This document shows positions 1 to 8,003 of a stretch of 64,000 nt of DNA, piece by piece. How positions within the stretch are numbered: position 1 is the first letter of the stretch; every line of letters begins with the position of its first letter. The stretch comes from an uncultured bacterium. GTDB taxonomy: Bacteria; Actinomycetota; Coriobacteriia; Coriobacteriales; Coriobacteriaceae. The position numbers and the translations under genes were made by a program. The stretch is taken from NCBI GenBank assembly GCA_905216145.1, contig CAJMST010000010.1:1-64000 (forward strand), given 5' to 3'. Below the pieces are notes generated by a model that was not told the DNA's origin, made no database searches, and saw nothing but the letters and a program-made list of their open reading frames with translations.

Positions 1-250
1 GTCCATCCTCGCAGTATCCGGTTCTCAAGGTGCACGCCTGCGCTGGTTCCCGGTTCCACCGGGCCGCGCGGCAAGGAGATATATTGCCAGACCGCGAAGC
101 TCTGTGGGACGTCAATTCCACTCTTCACAAGTCCTACACAACATATTGCTTTCTATAGGTAATAGAAAGACTGGTGCGGATCTTCCGCACGTATCAGATG
201 ATGACCCTTTGGTTCAGGAATATATAGAGATCGGTCACCTGTAAGTGTTT
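1..250 (-). promoter_or_regulatory. probable rRNA operon leader (left edge)
   Basis: No protein gene is visible here. Read on the minus strand, the last 60 bases before the window edge contain CTTGAGAACCGGATACTG, which resembles the 'TTGAGAACT' box found in actinobacterial rRNA leaders and spacers. A 16S gene would therefore start just off the left edge. Two perfect hairpins lie upstream: arms of 8 bases at 149-156 and 162-169, and arms of 7 bases at 174-180 and 184-190. AT-rich stretches such as TATATATT could hold a promoter, but I cannot fix a -35/-10 pair. An internal rRNA spacer is less likely because no 16S sequence lies between this region and rplT. Confidence 0.45.
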
Positions 251-290
251 ATCTACCCGCGCTTTTAGCAATGTAAACCGCGCTTCAGAT

Positions 291-326
291 AAAAAGAGGG
301 AGCGCCGCGCACAACGCGACACTCCC
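291..326 (-). terminator. rho-independent terminator of infC-rpmI-rplT
   Basis: On the minus strand, 21 bases after the rplT stop, a 12-bp GC-rich stem with two G-U pairs closes a 4-5-base loop and is followed by TCTTTTT. It should end the infC-rpmI-rplT transcript before the rRNA leader begins. Confidence 0.8.
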
Positions 327-347
327 CTAGCGATTCAAGAGAATCTA

Positions 348-707
348 TTAGGCCTCGAGAGCCTTCTTGGCGATGGTAGCCAGCTCGTTGAAGGACTCGA
401 TGTCCTCGTAAGCCATTTGAGCCAGGACCTTGCGGTCGAGCTCGATGCCGGCAACCTTCAGGCCGTGCATGAACTGAGAGTAAGAGATGTCGTTCAGGCG
501 AGCAGCAGCGTTGATACGAGTGATCCAAAGAGAACGGATCTCGCGCTTCTTGTTGCGGCGATCACGATACTGATACTGCAGGGAGTGCTGGACCTGCTCT
601 TTAGCATGCTTGTAAGTACGCGAAGCGGCACCGTAGTAACCCTTCGCACGGTGCATAACGGTACGGCGCTTCTTCTTGGCGGCAACAGCGCGCTTAATAC
701 GTGCCAT
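348..707 (-). CDS. rplT: 50S ribosomal protein L20
   Basis: The 119-residue product has the normal L20 length. Its start (MARIKRAVAAKKKRR), the segment RAKGYYGAASRTYK and the region RNKKREIRSLWITRINAA are classic for the family. L20 binds 23S rRNA early in large-subunit assembly and in many bacteria represses its own operon through the mRNA leader. An AGGAG lies 10 bases before the ATG. It is the last gene of infC-rpmI-rplT, 46 bases after rpmI, with a terminator directly downstream. Identity is secure. Confidence 0.97.
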   Translation of the reverse strand: MARIKRAVAAKKKRRTVMHRAKGYYGAASRTYKHAKEQVQHSLQYQYRDRRNKKREIRSLWITRINAAARLNDISYSQFMHGLKVAGIELDRKVLAQMAYEDIESFNELATIAKKALEA

Positions 708-753
708 GTTCTATCAACTCCTAGACGGTAAAACGAAAAACGGGAACGCGAAC

Positions 754-945
754 TTAGGCGAGACGTGACTTGATGACCTTGCGGTCGGCAGCGGCGATCT
801 CGGTCTCCTGACGGAAGCCACGCTTACGCTTGGTGGACTTCTTGCTCAGGATGTGGCTCTTGAAAGCCTTGGCGCGCATAAGCTTGCCGGTACCAGTCTT
901 GCGGAAACGCTTCTTGGTGCCGCTGTGGGACTTCATCTTAGGCAT
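754..945 (-). CDS. rpmI: 50S ribosomal protein L35
   Basis: The product is a 63-residue, very basic protein that starts MPKMKSHSGTKKRFRKTG, the hallmark N-terminus of L35, and contains KAFKSHILSKKSTKRKRG. The start is set by AAGGAG six bases before the ATG. It sits between infC (32-base gap) and rplT (46-base gap), the conserved bacterial order, and should be co-transcribed and co-regulated with them. Confidence 0.97.
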   Translation of the reverse strand: MPKMKSHSGTKKRFRKTGTGKLMRAKAFKSHILSKKSTKRKRGFRQETEIAAADRKVIKSRLA

Positions 946-977
946 GAAATACTCCTTAATCGGTTACAGAACACTAG

Positions 978-1532
978 TTACTTGGTATCGCTTGCCGCTT
1001 TATCCTCATCGAAGGCGCCCTTAATCGGGGCGAGCAGCATAAGCATGTTACGGCCTTCCATCTTAGGCTTGGACTCGACCGTAGCGTAAGGCTTGAGATC
1101 CTCGGCGAGACGCTCGAGAACGTTAAGGCCCTGCTCCGGGTGAGCCATCTCACGGCCGCGGAACATGATGGTGATCTTAACGCGTGCGCCCTTCTTGAGG
1201 AAACGCAGAACGTGGCCCTTCTTGGTCTCGTAGTCGCCAACGTCGATCTTGGGTCGGAACTTCATTTCCTTGACCTCGACCTTGGACTGGTTCTTACGAG
1301 CAGCCTTGGCCTTCATGGCCTGCTGGTACTTGAACTTACCGTAGTCCATGACCTTGCAGACCGGCGGCTCCGCGTTGGGAGCGATCTCGACCAGGTCGAG
1401 ACCCTGATCGTCGGCGACGCGCTGGGCATCGCGGATGGCGAACAGGCCGAGCTGAGAGCCATCGACGCCAATCAAACGGCACGAAGATGCAGTAATCTCG
1501 TCGTTGATGCGGGTGTCATCAGACTTAGCTAT
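978..1532 (-). CDS. infC: translation initiation factor IF-3, apparent ATA start
   Basis: The product carries IF-3 signatures: DTRINDEI near the N-terminus, the linker rich in K/A/R, and the C-terminal stretch EVKEMKFRPKIDVGDYETK. IF-3 binds the 30S subunit and rejects non-canonical start codons. The first in-frame ATG (1545-1547) is a poor start because its own bases form part of GGAGG and no site lies before it. That GGAGG (1541-1545) is 8 bases upstream of an ATA codon at 1530-1532, which gives a 184-residue protein. Rare AUU/AUC/AUA starts are well known for infC and allow autoregulation. The gene heads infC-rpmI-rplT, preceded by a structured leader. Confidence 0.93.
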   Translation of the reverse strand: MAKSDDTRINDEITASSCRLIGVDGSQLGLFAIRDAQRVADDQGLDLVEIAPNAEPPVCKVMDYGKFKYQQAMKAKAARKNQSKVEVKEMKFRPKIDVGDYETKKGHVLRFLKKGARVKITIMFRGREMAHPEQGLNVLERLAEDLKPYATVESKPKMEGRNMLMLLAPIKGAFDEDKAASDTK

Positions 1533-1582
1533 TTTCCCTACCTCCATTCATAAAAAAATAACCCGGCGCTTCTCAGCAACCA

Positions 1583-1636
1583 GGTCATACACATAGACTT
1601 CCTCGATTTGAGGAAGGGAATCTAAGTTGTATGACC
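1583..1636 (-). promoter_or_regulatory. structured leader hairpin upstream of infC
   Basis: About 50 bases before infC lies a long hairpin. A perfect 9-bp outer stem (1583-1591 with 1628-1636) continues into an inner stem of TAGACTTCCTC (1594-1604) paired with GAGGAAG (1610-1616) and TCTA (1621-1624), with a GGAA bulge and a 5-base loop. Leaders of infC-rpmI-rplT operons often carry L20-binding autoregulatory RNA, and this is a plausible counterpart. I cannot say whether it matches a described leader family. Two -10-like sites on the minus strand (GATAAT at 1734-1739, TATTAT at 1715-1720) would give a leader of roughly 180 bases. Confidence 0.55.
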
Positions 1637-1751
1637 AGTCAGCTGCTCATTGGCGCCAAAAGGTGGGAGCCCTCGGGTTCCTCTTTAGGGCATTGTGGGA
1701 ACAACGCCTTGCGAATAATAACACGTACAGCGCATTATCACATTACGTACA

Positions 1752-1777
1752 CGAAAAAGGGGGCCACAACCCCCTCA
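1752..1777 (-). terminator. terminator copy in the duplicated tRNA tail
   Basis: On the minus strand a GGGGG/CCCCC stem is followed by TTTTTCGTG. It is the second member of the duplicated tRNA tail and could act as a back-up terminator. Confidence 0.55.
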
Positions 1778-1935
1778 AAGCGCAGGTGCATGTATGGTGC
1801 CCGAGGCGAGACTCGAAGGGCCTTCGCTTCGCGAAGCCCCGGGCTTCGGGCGCATGGCGCCCTCACCACGCTCCGCTACAAACAGGCCACAGGCCTGTTT
1901 ACTTAACGCTCCGCGCGCTCACGCGAGTTCGGCAC

Positions 1936-1962
1936 GAAAAAGGGGGCCTTGACCCCCTTGAA
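1936..1962 (-). terminator. tRNA-Leu terminator
   Basis: On the minus strand, shortly after the tRNA CCA end, a GGGGGTCAAGGCCCCC hairpin is followed by TTTTTCGTG, a standard rho-independent terminator. Confidence 0.7.
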
Positions 1963-1978
1963 CGCCCACTTGCATGTA

Positions 1979-2065
1979 TGGTGCCCGAGGCGAGACTCGA
2001 ACTCGCACGTTGTTGCCAACGGTGGATTTTGAGTCCACTGCGTCTGCCAATTCCGCCACTCGGGC
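1979..2065 (-). tRNA. tRNA-Leu (anticodon CAA)
   Basis: The minus strand folds into a class II tRNA of 87 bases including an encoded CCA. The acceptor is GCCCGAG/CTCGGGC with discriminator A. The D-loop region is TGGCGGAATTGGCAGAC. The anticodon stem-loop is GTGGA-CTCAAAA-TCCAC, which reads CAA (decodes UUG). The long variable arm is CGTTG-GCAA-CAACG, and the T arm is GCGAG-TTCGAGT-CTCGC. It lies 39 bases after the transglutaminase-like gene on the same strand. Confidence 0.97.
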
Positions 2066-2104
2066 ACGCAATGCGTGAGTTAGTTTATCACAGCTTTCTA
2101 CCGA

Positions 2105-3538
2105 TTAGTCCGAAAATGGAACTTCGAGCATTTCGATAAGCTCAACCTTGCGTAACATCTCCCGCTTACGACATCCACGTCCGTCAACCGAGGCCTCGCC
2201 CATCTGGTTGTCATAGGGATCCTCGCGCATACCATCGAGAGCAGGCACAAATTCAGCCTGGAATCGATTGTTGGCCACCATACGCCACGGGTCGAGATTG
2301 CCAAAGTAGTGACGACGACGCCACTCCTCCCCCATCCTACGAGCAGAAGATCCAAATGACACGTCGGCGTTGAGCCAACCGGTCTGCGGCGTATAGAACT
2401 CTGCCCAGTCGTGCGACCCCACCGAATCGGGCGCAACGTACAGGCCGCTCTGCCAACGGGCAGGCACACCGGCAATACGGCACATGGTGATAAACGTGAG
2501 CGCCATAACGCCGCAATCGCCGCGGAGCGAATGCGCGCAGTCATCGGCAATAGATCCCAAAAGCAAGTACGGCGGCTGATAGCGATAGTCGATATGCTGC
2601 GTCAGATAATCATAGATAGCACGAGCGCGATCGAGCGGATCCTCGAGTCCGTCAACAACACCGGCCGTCAGCTGCTGCAGATACGGCGTGAATGCAATGT
2701 GCGGACGGTCCTCAGAAATATCTTCGGGCAACGGCGCGTCCATACACGGATGCGACGGAAGCGCACCCCCATAAATATCGCGATAAGCGGCATCGATGTG
2801 ATAGCGATAGGTCACCGAGAATGAGCGCTCACTCGAAGAAGACCACGAGGCGGTACGCGCCGAAGCGTTCGCGGGAGCAACAGCACCCTCCGGCGTCATG
2901 TCGAGAATCTCGACCCGAGACTGCTGACGACAGGCAGCCGCGACGGGAAGCCAAGCGCAAACGGTCTCCCCCTCCAGAGCGCCGGGGACAGACAAGGACG
3001 CTTTAAGCGTAATGACGCGAGCCAATCCGTTTTGCGACTCCATCTCCTTGAGCATCTCGTTGCGCAGTGCTATTCCGTCCGTAGAATCGGGACGCATGCC
3101 GGGGACCTCTTTGGGATATACGCGAAGCGAATCGAGGAAGTTATCGAGAACGAACAGCTCGCCATCGATAAAGCGCCAGTCAATACGCTCACGGTCAATC
3201 AGGTCGTCAAACTGCTCCTCGGTAAACTCAGGCCACTCCTCGCGAATCATCGCAATAGCTCGATCGCGCGACACCGAAAAATGAAGCGGCGTCTCAAGCA
3301 TGCGATACCGCTCGGCACGAACGCAGGCAGCAAGCGAGGGATCGGGGTCTTGGGCAAGTAGGCGGTCGCAAGCCTCAATAGCCTGCGAAAGATACCCCGC
3401 GTCCTTTAAACGCAGAATCTCGGGTGGCAAGCCAACATCTAGAAAACGGAAGTCATCATTGCAAACATCAACAGAGCAACCGACAGGACCCTCGTCAATA
3501 ACCTTCCCATCCGAAGGCAGCACATTAATAACAGCCAT
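2105..3538 (-). CDS. transglutaminase-like domain protein
   Basis: The 477-residue protein has a C-terminal transglutaminase-like (papain-fold) domain. Cys lies in RGDCGVMALTF, His in SHDWAEFYTPQTGW and Asp in LNADVSFG, which form the expected Cys-His-Asp triad. The N-terminal 200 residues are unassigned. They contain a short helical repeat-like part and EWPEFTEEQFDDLIDRERID, which resembles segments of large bacterial transglutaminase-like proteins. No signal peptide is seen, so it is probably cytoplasmic. GGAG six bases before the ATG at 3538 favours that start over an in-frame ATG 36 bases upstream. The substrate is unknown; it may be a protease or amidase rather than a cross-linker. Confidence 0.82.
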   Translation of the reverse strand: MAVINVLPSDGKVIDEGPVGCSVDVCNDDFRFLDVGLPPEILRLKDAGYLSQAIEACDRLLAQDPDPSLAACVRAERYRMLETPLHFSVSRDRAIAMIREEWPEFTEEQFDDLIDRERIDWRFIDGELFVLDNFLDSLRVYPKEVPGMRPDSTDGIALRNEMLKEMESQNGLARVITLKASLSVPGALEGETVCAWLPVAAACRQQSRVEILDMTPEGAVAPANASARTASWSSSSERSFSVTYRYHIDAAYRDIYGGALPSHPCMDAPLPEDISEDRPHIAFTPYLQQLTAGVVDGLEDPLDRARAIYDYLTQHIDYRYQPPYLLLGSIADDCAHSLRGDCGVMALTFITMCRIAGVPARWQSGLYVAPDSVGSHDWAEFYTPQTGWLNADVSFGSSARRMGEEWRRRHYFGNLDPWRMVANNRFQAEFVPALDGMREDPYDNQMGEASVDGRGCRKREMLRKVELIEMLEVPFSD

Positions 3539-3679
3539 ACCAAACTCCAAGTCATTAGAACTCTTGAAGCCCATTGTAGCGAGATAAAAAAGAAAGCCCC
3601 AATAAAGGAACCCTCAACACCGATAAACGGTACCTCTAAAAATGAATTCAGCCCAGTAACCCTGTAGCGAGTTAACAAA

Positions 3680-3772
3680 GGAGGCCCCGTTCACCCGGAG
3701 CTGATTCCGTCGCGCGACTTCTGGCAAAGCCAGGTGAGCGCAAGGGAAAAGCGTAGGGTGAACGGGGCCTCC
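3680..3772 (-). terminator. fba 3' element: 17-bp stem enclosing small hairpins
   Basis: Between the fba stop and the next gene, a perfect 17-bp inverted repeat (3680-3696 with 3756-3772) encloses 59 bases. These can form inner hairpins, among them CTGGC-AAA-GCCAG (3721-3733) and CGGA/TCCG (3696-3709). On the minus strand the outer stem is followed by TTTGTT, so it may terminate fba. The size and cloverleaf-like layout exceed a simple terminator and suggest a structured 3' RNA or a small palindromic element. Confidence 0.55.
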
Positions 3773-3794
3773 GACGGGAAAGTTAAACCGCTAC

Positions 3795-4661
3795 TTACGC
3801 CTTGTTGACGGAGCCAAACTCCTCCATGAGCTCCTTGGTGCGGGCAACGATGTTGTCGCGACCAGGCTTGAGGAGCTTGCGGGGGTCAAAGCCCTTGCCC
3901 TGCTGATCCTTGCCAGCCTCGATATACTCGCGAACGCCCTTGGCGAAGACGAGCTGCAGATCGGTGTTGACGTTGATCTTGGAGATACCCAGGGAGATGG
4001 CCTTCTTGATCTGATCCTCGGGGATGCCGGTACCGCCGTGCAGAACGAGGGGCAGGTCGCCGGTCTGAGCCTTGATCTCGCCCAGACGCTCGAAGGAAAG
4101 GCCAGCCCAGTCGGCGGGATACACGCCGTGGATGTTGCCGATACCGCAGGCGAGGAAGTCGACGCCCAGGTCAGCAATCTGCTTGCACTCAGCGGGGTCA
4201 GCGAGCTCGCCGTTGGAGGTCACGCCGTCCTCGGTGCCGCCGATGCCGCCGACCTCGGCCTCGATGGACATGCCCTTGGAGTGGGCAAGCTCAACGAGCT
4301 CCTTGGTGCGGTCGAGGTTAAGCTGGAAGGTCTCCTCGTGAGAGCCGTCATACATGATGGACGTGAAGCCGGCCTCGATGCACTTGAAGCAGTCCTCGTA
4401 AGAACCGTGATCGAGGTGAAGGGCGACGGGGACGGTAACGCCCGTGGCCTCGACGGCAGCCTTGACCATGTCGGCGCAGACCTTGAAACCGCCCATCCAC
4501 TTAGCGGCACCAGCGGTGCACTGAAGGATCAGCGGAGACTTGGCCTCCTCGGCGGCCTGGAGAATAGCCAGGGTCCACTCGAGGTTGTTGGTGTTGAAGG
4601 CACCGAGAGCGTACTTGCCGGCCTCGGCCTTCTTGAGCATGTCTGCTGCGTTGACGAGCAT
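3795..4661 (-). CDS. fba: class II fructose-bisphosphate aldolase
   Basis: The 288-residue protein cleaves fructose 1,6-bisphosphate to glyceraldehyde 3-phosphate and dihydroxyacetone phosphate in glycolysis. Zinc ligands and signature blocks are visible: HLDHGS, EAEVGGIGGTED, GIGNIHGVYP, VLHGGTGIP and ISKINVNTDLQ. Length matches the class IIB (Fba/GatY/KbaY) group. The reading frame is open 267 bases further upstream, but AGGAGG eight bases before the ATG at 4661 and homology of MLVNAADMLKKA to aldolase N-termini fix the start. It appears to be a single-gene unit with its own promoter and a large 3' hairpin. A tagatose-bisphosphate aldolase is possible by sequence class but less likely without neighbouring sugar genes. 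Confidence 0.94.
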   Translation of the reverse strand: MLVNAADMLKKAEAGKYALGAFNTNNLEWTLAILQAAEEAKSPLILQCTAGAAKWMGGFKVCADMVKAAVEATGVTVPVALHLDHGSYEDCFKCIEAGFTSIMYDGSHEETFQLNLDRTKELVELAHSKGMSIEAEVGGIGGTEDGVTSNGELADPAECKQIADLGVDFLACGIGNIHGVYPADWAGLSFERLGEIKAQTGDLPLVLHGGTGIPEDQIKKAISLGISKINVNTDLQLVFAKGVREYIEAGKDQQGKGFDPRKLLKPGRDNIVARTKELMEEFGSVNKA

Positions 4662-4701
4662 AAAAGAAACCTCCTGTAAGGTTGCTCCGATAACGCCTGA
4701 G

Positions 4702-4729
4702 ATTTTACCACGACATACCCGAGCATAAA
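4702..4729 (-). promoter_or_regulatory. candidate fba promoter (extended -10)
   Basis: On the minus strand TGGTAAAAT gives an extended -10 (TAAAAT at 4702-4707). A weak -35, TTTATG (4724-4729), lies 16 bases away. This predicts a 5' UTR of about 35 bases ending at the AGGAGG of fba. Confidence 0.45.
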
Positions 4730-4855
4730 CGTTCGTTTGTTCACGAATACCATCCGATTGGACAAATTTTGACCGTTTGCCCCACAGAATCGACCCACTG
4801 GGGAAAATAGCTTGACGATTGAGCGGTCTTCGTGGTTCGAAAGACGGCTTCGAGC

Positions 4856-5539
4856 CTACATCTGCATAAACGGGTTCTGCATAAGTTCGCGCGCCATCGT
4901 GGTCGAATCGCCATGGCCCGTCAAGCAAACGGTATCGGGCGGAAGCGTCTTGGCAAGTTTGGAGAGCGAGCGCATAATCGCCGCCTCGTCACCGCCGGAA
5001 AGATCGGTACGACCGTGACTGCCCGGGAAAAGCGTGTCGCCCACAAAGGCGATGTTCCCCTGCTCGGTCGCGGCGAACAGGACGATGCCGCCCGGCGTAT
5101 GCCCCGGCGTCTCGATCACCTGCAGACAGACGTCGCCCACCTCGATTGTATCGCCCTCGGCAAGCAAGCGCGTCGGCTCACCCGGATCGGGCGTCTCGAT
5201 ACCCCACATGGCGCGCTGCTCCTCGATATTTGCGCGAGGTACCGTCACGTCCTTAGCGCACAACTCATATAGTGCGCTGTCGCCAACGACAGCTCGAACC
5301 CCGGCGACCCCGCCAACATGGTCGGCATGACCGTGCGTGCAGACAGAGCCGAGTACGCGCACCTCGGGATGCGCGGTGCGGATATGCTCCACAAGACGCT
5401 CGCCCTCCCACGCCGGATCGACGATTAAGCACTCGTCATTCGAAATCACGGCGTAGCTGTTGGTCTGAATCGGGCCGTTGACGAGTGTCTCAATCGAAGC
5501 CGCACCTCGGGGTGTCAGGTCCAAAATCATATCGCCCAT
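4856..5539 (-). CDS. metallo-beta-lactamase-fold hydrolase (glyoxalase II-like)
   Basis: The 227-residue protein has the MBL-fold metal motif CTHGHADHVGG, a second ligand region ETPGHTPGG, and the Asp and His blocks FVGDTLFPG and LTGHGDST. It is the size of single-domain glyoxalase II-like hydrolases, which cleave thioesters or related esters in the cytoplasm. Two ATGs lie six bases apart. GGAGG is only two bases from the first but eight from the second, so 5539 is chosen. It follows the (p)ppGpp synthetase gene on the same strand, with a strong hairpin between them, so it may be only partly co-transcribed. Substrate unknown. Confidence 0.85.
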   Translation of the reverse strand: MGDMILDLTPRGAASIETLVNGPIQTNSYAVISNDECLIVDPAWEGERLVEHIRTAHPEVRVLGSVCTHGHADHVGGVAGVRAVVGDSALYELCAKDVTVPRANIEEQRAMWGIETPDPGEPTRLLAEGDTIEVGDVCLQVIETPGHTPGGIVLFAATEQGNIAFVGDTLFPGSHGRTDLSGGDEAAIMRSLSKLAKTLPPDTVCLTGHGDSTTMARELMQNPFMQM

Positions 5540-5560
5540 GCGCATACCCTCCTTCTAAAA

Positions 5561-5594
5561 TACGTTCGAGGCACCAAACGATGCCTCGAACGTA
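5561..5594 (-). terminator. hairpin/terminator between rsh and the MBL gene
   Basis: A perfect 13-bp inverted repeat (5561-5573 with 5582-5594) with an 8-base loop is followed on the minus strand by TTTTAG. It should terminate or attenuate transcription from the recJ-rsh unit before the MBL hydrolase gene. Confidence 0.7.
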
Positions 5595-5627
5595 ACCAAT
5601 ATCTATGATGCTGAGAGGCTCTCGCAC

Positions 5628-7988
5628 CTACACACGGCGTTTGAGCTGAGCTCCGCCTTCGCCGGGCATAAGACGGCGAGCGTCGTAGACCGAATCGACA
5701 CTGCTGATGGAAGCCAGCAGCGGATCCAGACCGCTCGCGTCCGAGATCTCGACCATGAAGCGCAGGGTTGCAATACCCTCGCGGTTGGTCGATGTGGCGG
5801 CAGAAAGGATATTGCCGCCCGCATCGCCAATGGCAATGGTGACATCCTTGAGCAGGCCCATGCGGTCCAGGCACTCGACCACGATCTCGACCTGGAAGAG
5901 GGTGTCGGCAGCGCCGTCCCACTCCACATCGATCATGCGCTCGGGATGTTCCATAAGACCCTTGACGTTGGGGCAGTTGGCGCGATGCACCGAAACGCCA
6001 CGACCGCGCGTGATGAAGCCGACGATGTCGTCACCCGTCACGGGGTTGCAGCAATGAGCCAGACGGACCAGCAGGCCGCTGTTGCTCTCGCCCTTGACGA
6101 TAATGCCGTTACTGGCGCTCTTGCCGCGCTTTTGCGGCTTGCGGTTGGAGCCGCGAGCGGGCTGCTTCACGACCTCGGCGATAGCCTCGGCCTTGGTGAG
6201 CTGTTCCTCGGGCTTGGGGTCCAAGATTTGCTCGACCTTATTGCCCACAGCGCGCGGGGCAACCTTGCCGGCGCCGACGGCGGCAAACAGGTCCTCGAGC
6301 TGCTTGAAGTTAAACTGCTCCGCCACGGCGTTGAGTGCACGCGTCGAACGCGGCGTAGAAATGCCATAGCCACGCTTACGCAGGTCCTTGGCCAGCATAT
6401 CGCGACCGGCGGCAGCGTCGTCGTCCTTGGTCGCAGCGGCAAAATAGCGGCGGATCTTTGACTTGGCGGAAGGTGTCTTAACGATCTTGAGCCAATCGCG
6501 CGACGGCTTGGAACTCTTGTTAGTCAGGATTTCAACGCGGTCGCCCGTCTTGATCTCGTGCGTGAGCGGAGCCACCGCACCGTTGATTTTGGCGCCGACG
6601 CAATGGTTTCCCACCTCGGTATGAACGGCATAGGCAAAGTCGAGCGGCGTGGAGCCAGCACGAAGCGCCATGACCTCGCCTTTGGGCGTGAAGACAAAGA
6701 TCTCCTGATCGAACAGATCGACCTTCAGCGAGTGCAGGTATTCCTTGGCATCGGTAATCTCGTCGGAAGCCGCCCAATCGAGCGAATGCTTGAGCCAGTT
6801 GATCTGGTCGTCCAAACGTTGAGCGTCATTGGTCTTGGAAGCAGACGATCCGCCCGACTTCTTATATAGCCAGTGGGCGGCAATGCCGTACTCGGCCTGC
6901 TCATGCATCTCGTAGGTTCGAATCTGAATCTCGAGCGGACGAGCCGTAGGGCCGATGACCGTCGTGTGGAGCGACTGGTAGTTATTGACCTTGGGCATGG
7001 CGATATAGTCTTTAAAGCGACCAGGCATGGGGTGCCACAGCGTATGCACCGCACCGAGCGTGGAGTAGCAATCGCGCACCGAATGGGTAATTACGCGCAG
7101 CGCCACCAGGTCGTAGATCTCGGAGAACTCCTTGCCCTTGCGCTTCATCTTTTGGTAGATGGACCAATAGTGCTTGGAGCGGCCGTTGATCTGGAAGTCC
7201 TCCAGACCAATGCGGTTGAGCTCATCGGTAAGCGTCTTGATGGTCTCGGCAAGGTAGCGCTCGCGGACCTCGCGCGACTCAGCCACCATGCGCGCGATGC
7301 GCTGGTAGGCATCGGGCTCCAGGTAGAAGAAGGACAGGTCCTCGAGCTCCCACTTAATAGAGCTCATGCCCAGGCGGTCGGCCAAGGGCGCGTACACGTC
7401 CATGGTCTCGCGAGCCTTAAACAGGCGACGATCCTCGCGCAGGGCTGCCAGCGTTCGCATGTTGTGCAGACGGTCGGCAAGTTTAACGATGATGACGCGA
7501 ATGTCCTTGGACATGGCGAGGAACATCTTGCGCAGCGTGAGCGCCTGCTTCTCGTCCATGCTGTCGACTTCGATGTTGGTGAGCTTGGTCACGCCATCGA
7601 CGAGCTCGGCCACCGTATCGCCAAACAGGCCGGAAACATCGGCAAGAGAAGTCTCGGTATCCTCGACGGTATCGTGCAGCAGCGCGGCGCACACCACATC
7701 GCAGTCCATCTTGAGATCGGCCAAAATGATGGCAACCTCGACGGGATGGTTAATGTACATCTCGCCCGAGCGGCGCTTTTGGTTGCAGTGCTTCTCGGCG
7801 GCAAAGCAGTAGGCCTGCTCAACCTTAGAAAAGTCGTCCTCATTCATATATTTGAGGCACAGGCGCTCCAGCTTGTCGTAGCTGTCCGCCATAATCTCGG
7901 GCGGCAGCTCATCGGCATGCTTATAGTGCTCCATCTCCGAAAACGGCTGGAGGGTGGAATCATGGGCGGTACGGGCTGCGGCATCCAT
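5628..7988 (-). CDS. rsh: bifunctional (p)ppGpp synthetase/hydrolase (RelA/SpoT)
   Basis: The 786-residue protein has the full long-RSH layout. A hydrolase HD domain has NHPVEVA and LLHDTVEDT near residue 105. The synthetase domain carries MPKVNNYQSLHTTV and EIQIRTYEMHEQAEYGIAAHW. A TGS domain starts at EIFVFTPKGEVMALRAGSTP, a conserved zinc-finger-like segment has LAHCCNPVTGDDIVG, and an ACT domain ends the chain. Conserved HD residues suggest both activities are intact. It would make and degrade (p)ppGpp in response to amino-acid starvation. The ATG lies five bases after GGGGA and 15 bases after the recJ-helicase stop, so the two are probably co-transcribed. Confidence 0.95.
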   Translation of the reverse strand: MDAAARTAHDSTLQPFSEMEHYKHADELPPEIMADSYDKLERLCLKYMNEDDFSKVEQAYCFAAEKHCNQKRRSGEMYINHPVEVAIILADLKMDCDVVCAALLHDTVEDTETSLADVSGLFGDTVAELVDGVTKLTNIEVDSMDEKQALTLRKMFLAMSKDIRVIIVKLADRLHNMRTLAALREDRRLFKARETMDVYAPLADRLGMSSIKWELEDLSFFYLEPDAYQRIARMVAESREVRERYLAETIKTLTDELNRIGLEDFQINGRSKHYWSIYQKMKRKGKEFSEIYDLVALRVITHSVRDCYSTLGAVHTLWHPMPGRFKDYIAMPKVNNYQSLHTTVIGPTARPLEIQIRTYEMHEQAEYGIAAHWLYKKSGGSSASKTNDAQRLDDQINWLKHSLDWAASDEITDAKEYLHSLKVDLFDQEIFVFTPKGEVMALRAGSTPLDFAYAVHTEVGNHCVGAKINGAVAPLTHEIKTGDRVEILTNKSSKPSRDWLKIVKTPSAKSKIRRYFAAATKDDDAAAGRDMLAKDLRKRGYGISTPRSTRALNAVAEQFNFKQLEDLFAAVGAGKVAPRAVGNKVEQILDPKPEEQLTKAEAIAEVVKQPARGSNRKPQKRGKSASNGIIVKGESNSGLLVRLAHCCNPVTGDDIVGFITRGRGVSVHRANCPNVKGLMEHPERMIDVEWDGAADTLFQVEIVVECLDRMGLLKDVTIAIGDAGGNILSAATSTNREGIATLRFMVEISDASGLDPLLASISSVDSVYDARRLMPGEGGAQLKRRV

Positions 7989-8003
7989 CGAGGTCCCCTT
8001 CCC

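Larger units (their letters stand above)
1750..2001 (-). repeat. duplicated tRNA-Leu 3' end plus terminator
   Basis: Two imperfect direct copies of about 68 bases occur at 1750-1817 and 1933-2001. Each contains, on the minus strand, the last 23 bases of tRNA-Leu (T-arm 3' half, acceptor strand and CCA), a short spacer and a GGGGG/CCCCC hairpin followed by TTTTT. Only the right copy belongs to an intact tRNA. The left copy is preceded by GC-rich inverted repeats and lacks the rest of a tRNA. Between the copies is a perfect 9-bp hairpin (1880-1888 with 1892-1900). The whole 1548-1978 interval has no protein gene. This may be a decayed tandem tRNA or the scar of an element that used the tRNA 3' end. 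Confidence 0.6.

Noticed and set aside
1800..1900. Second intact tRNA left of tRNA-Leu
   Set aside because: Only the T-arm 3' half and acceptor 3' strand are present; no D arm, anticodon arm or matching 5' acceptor can be folded.
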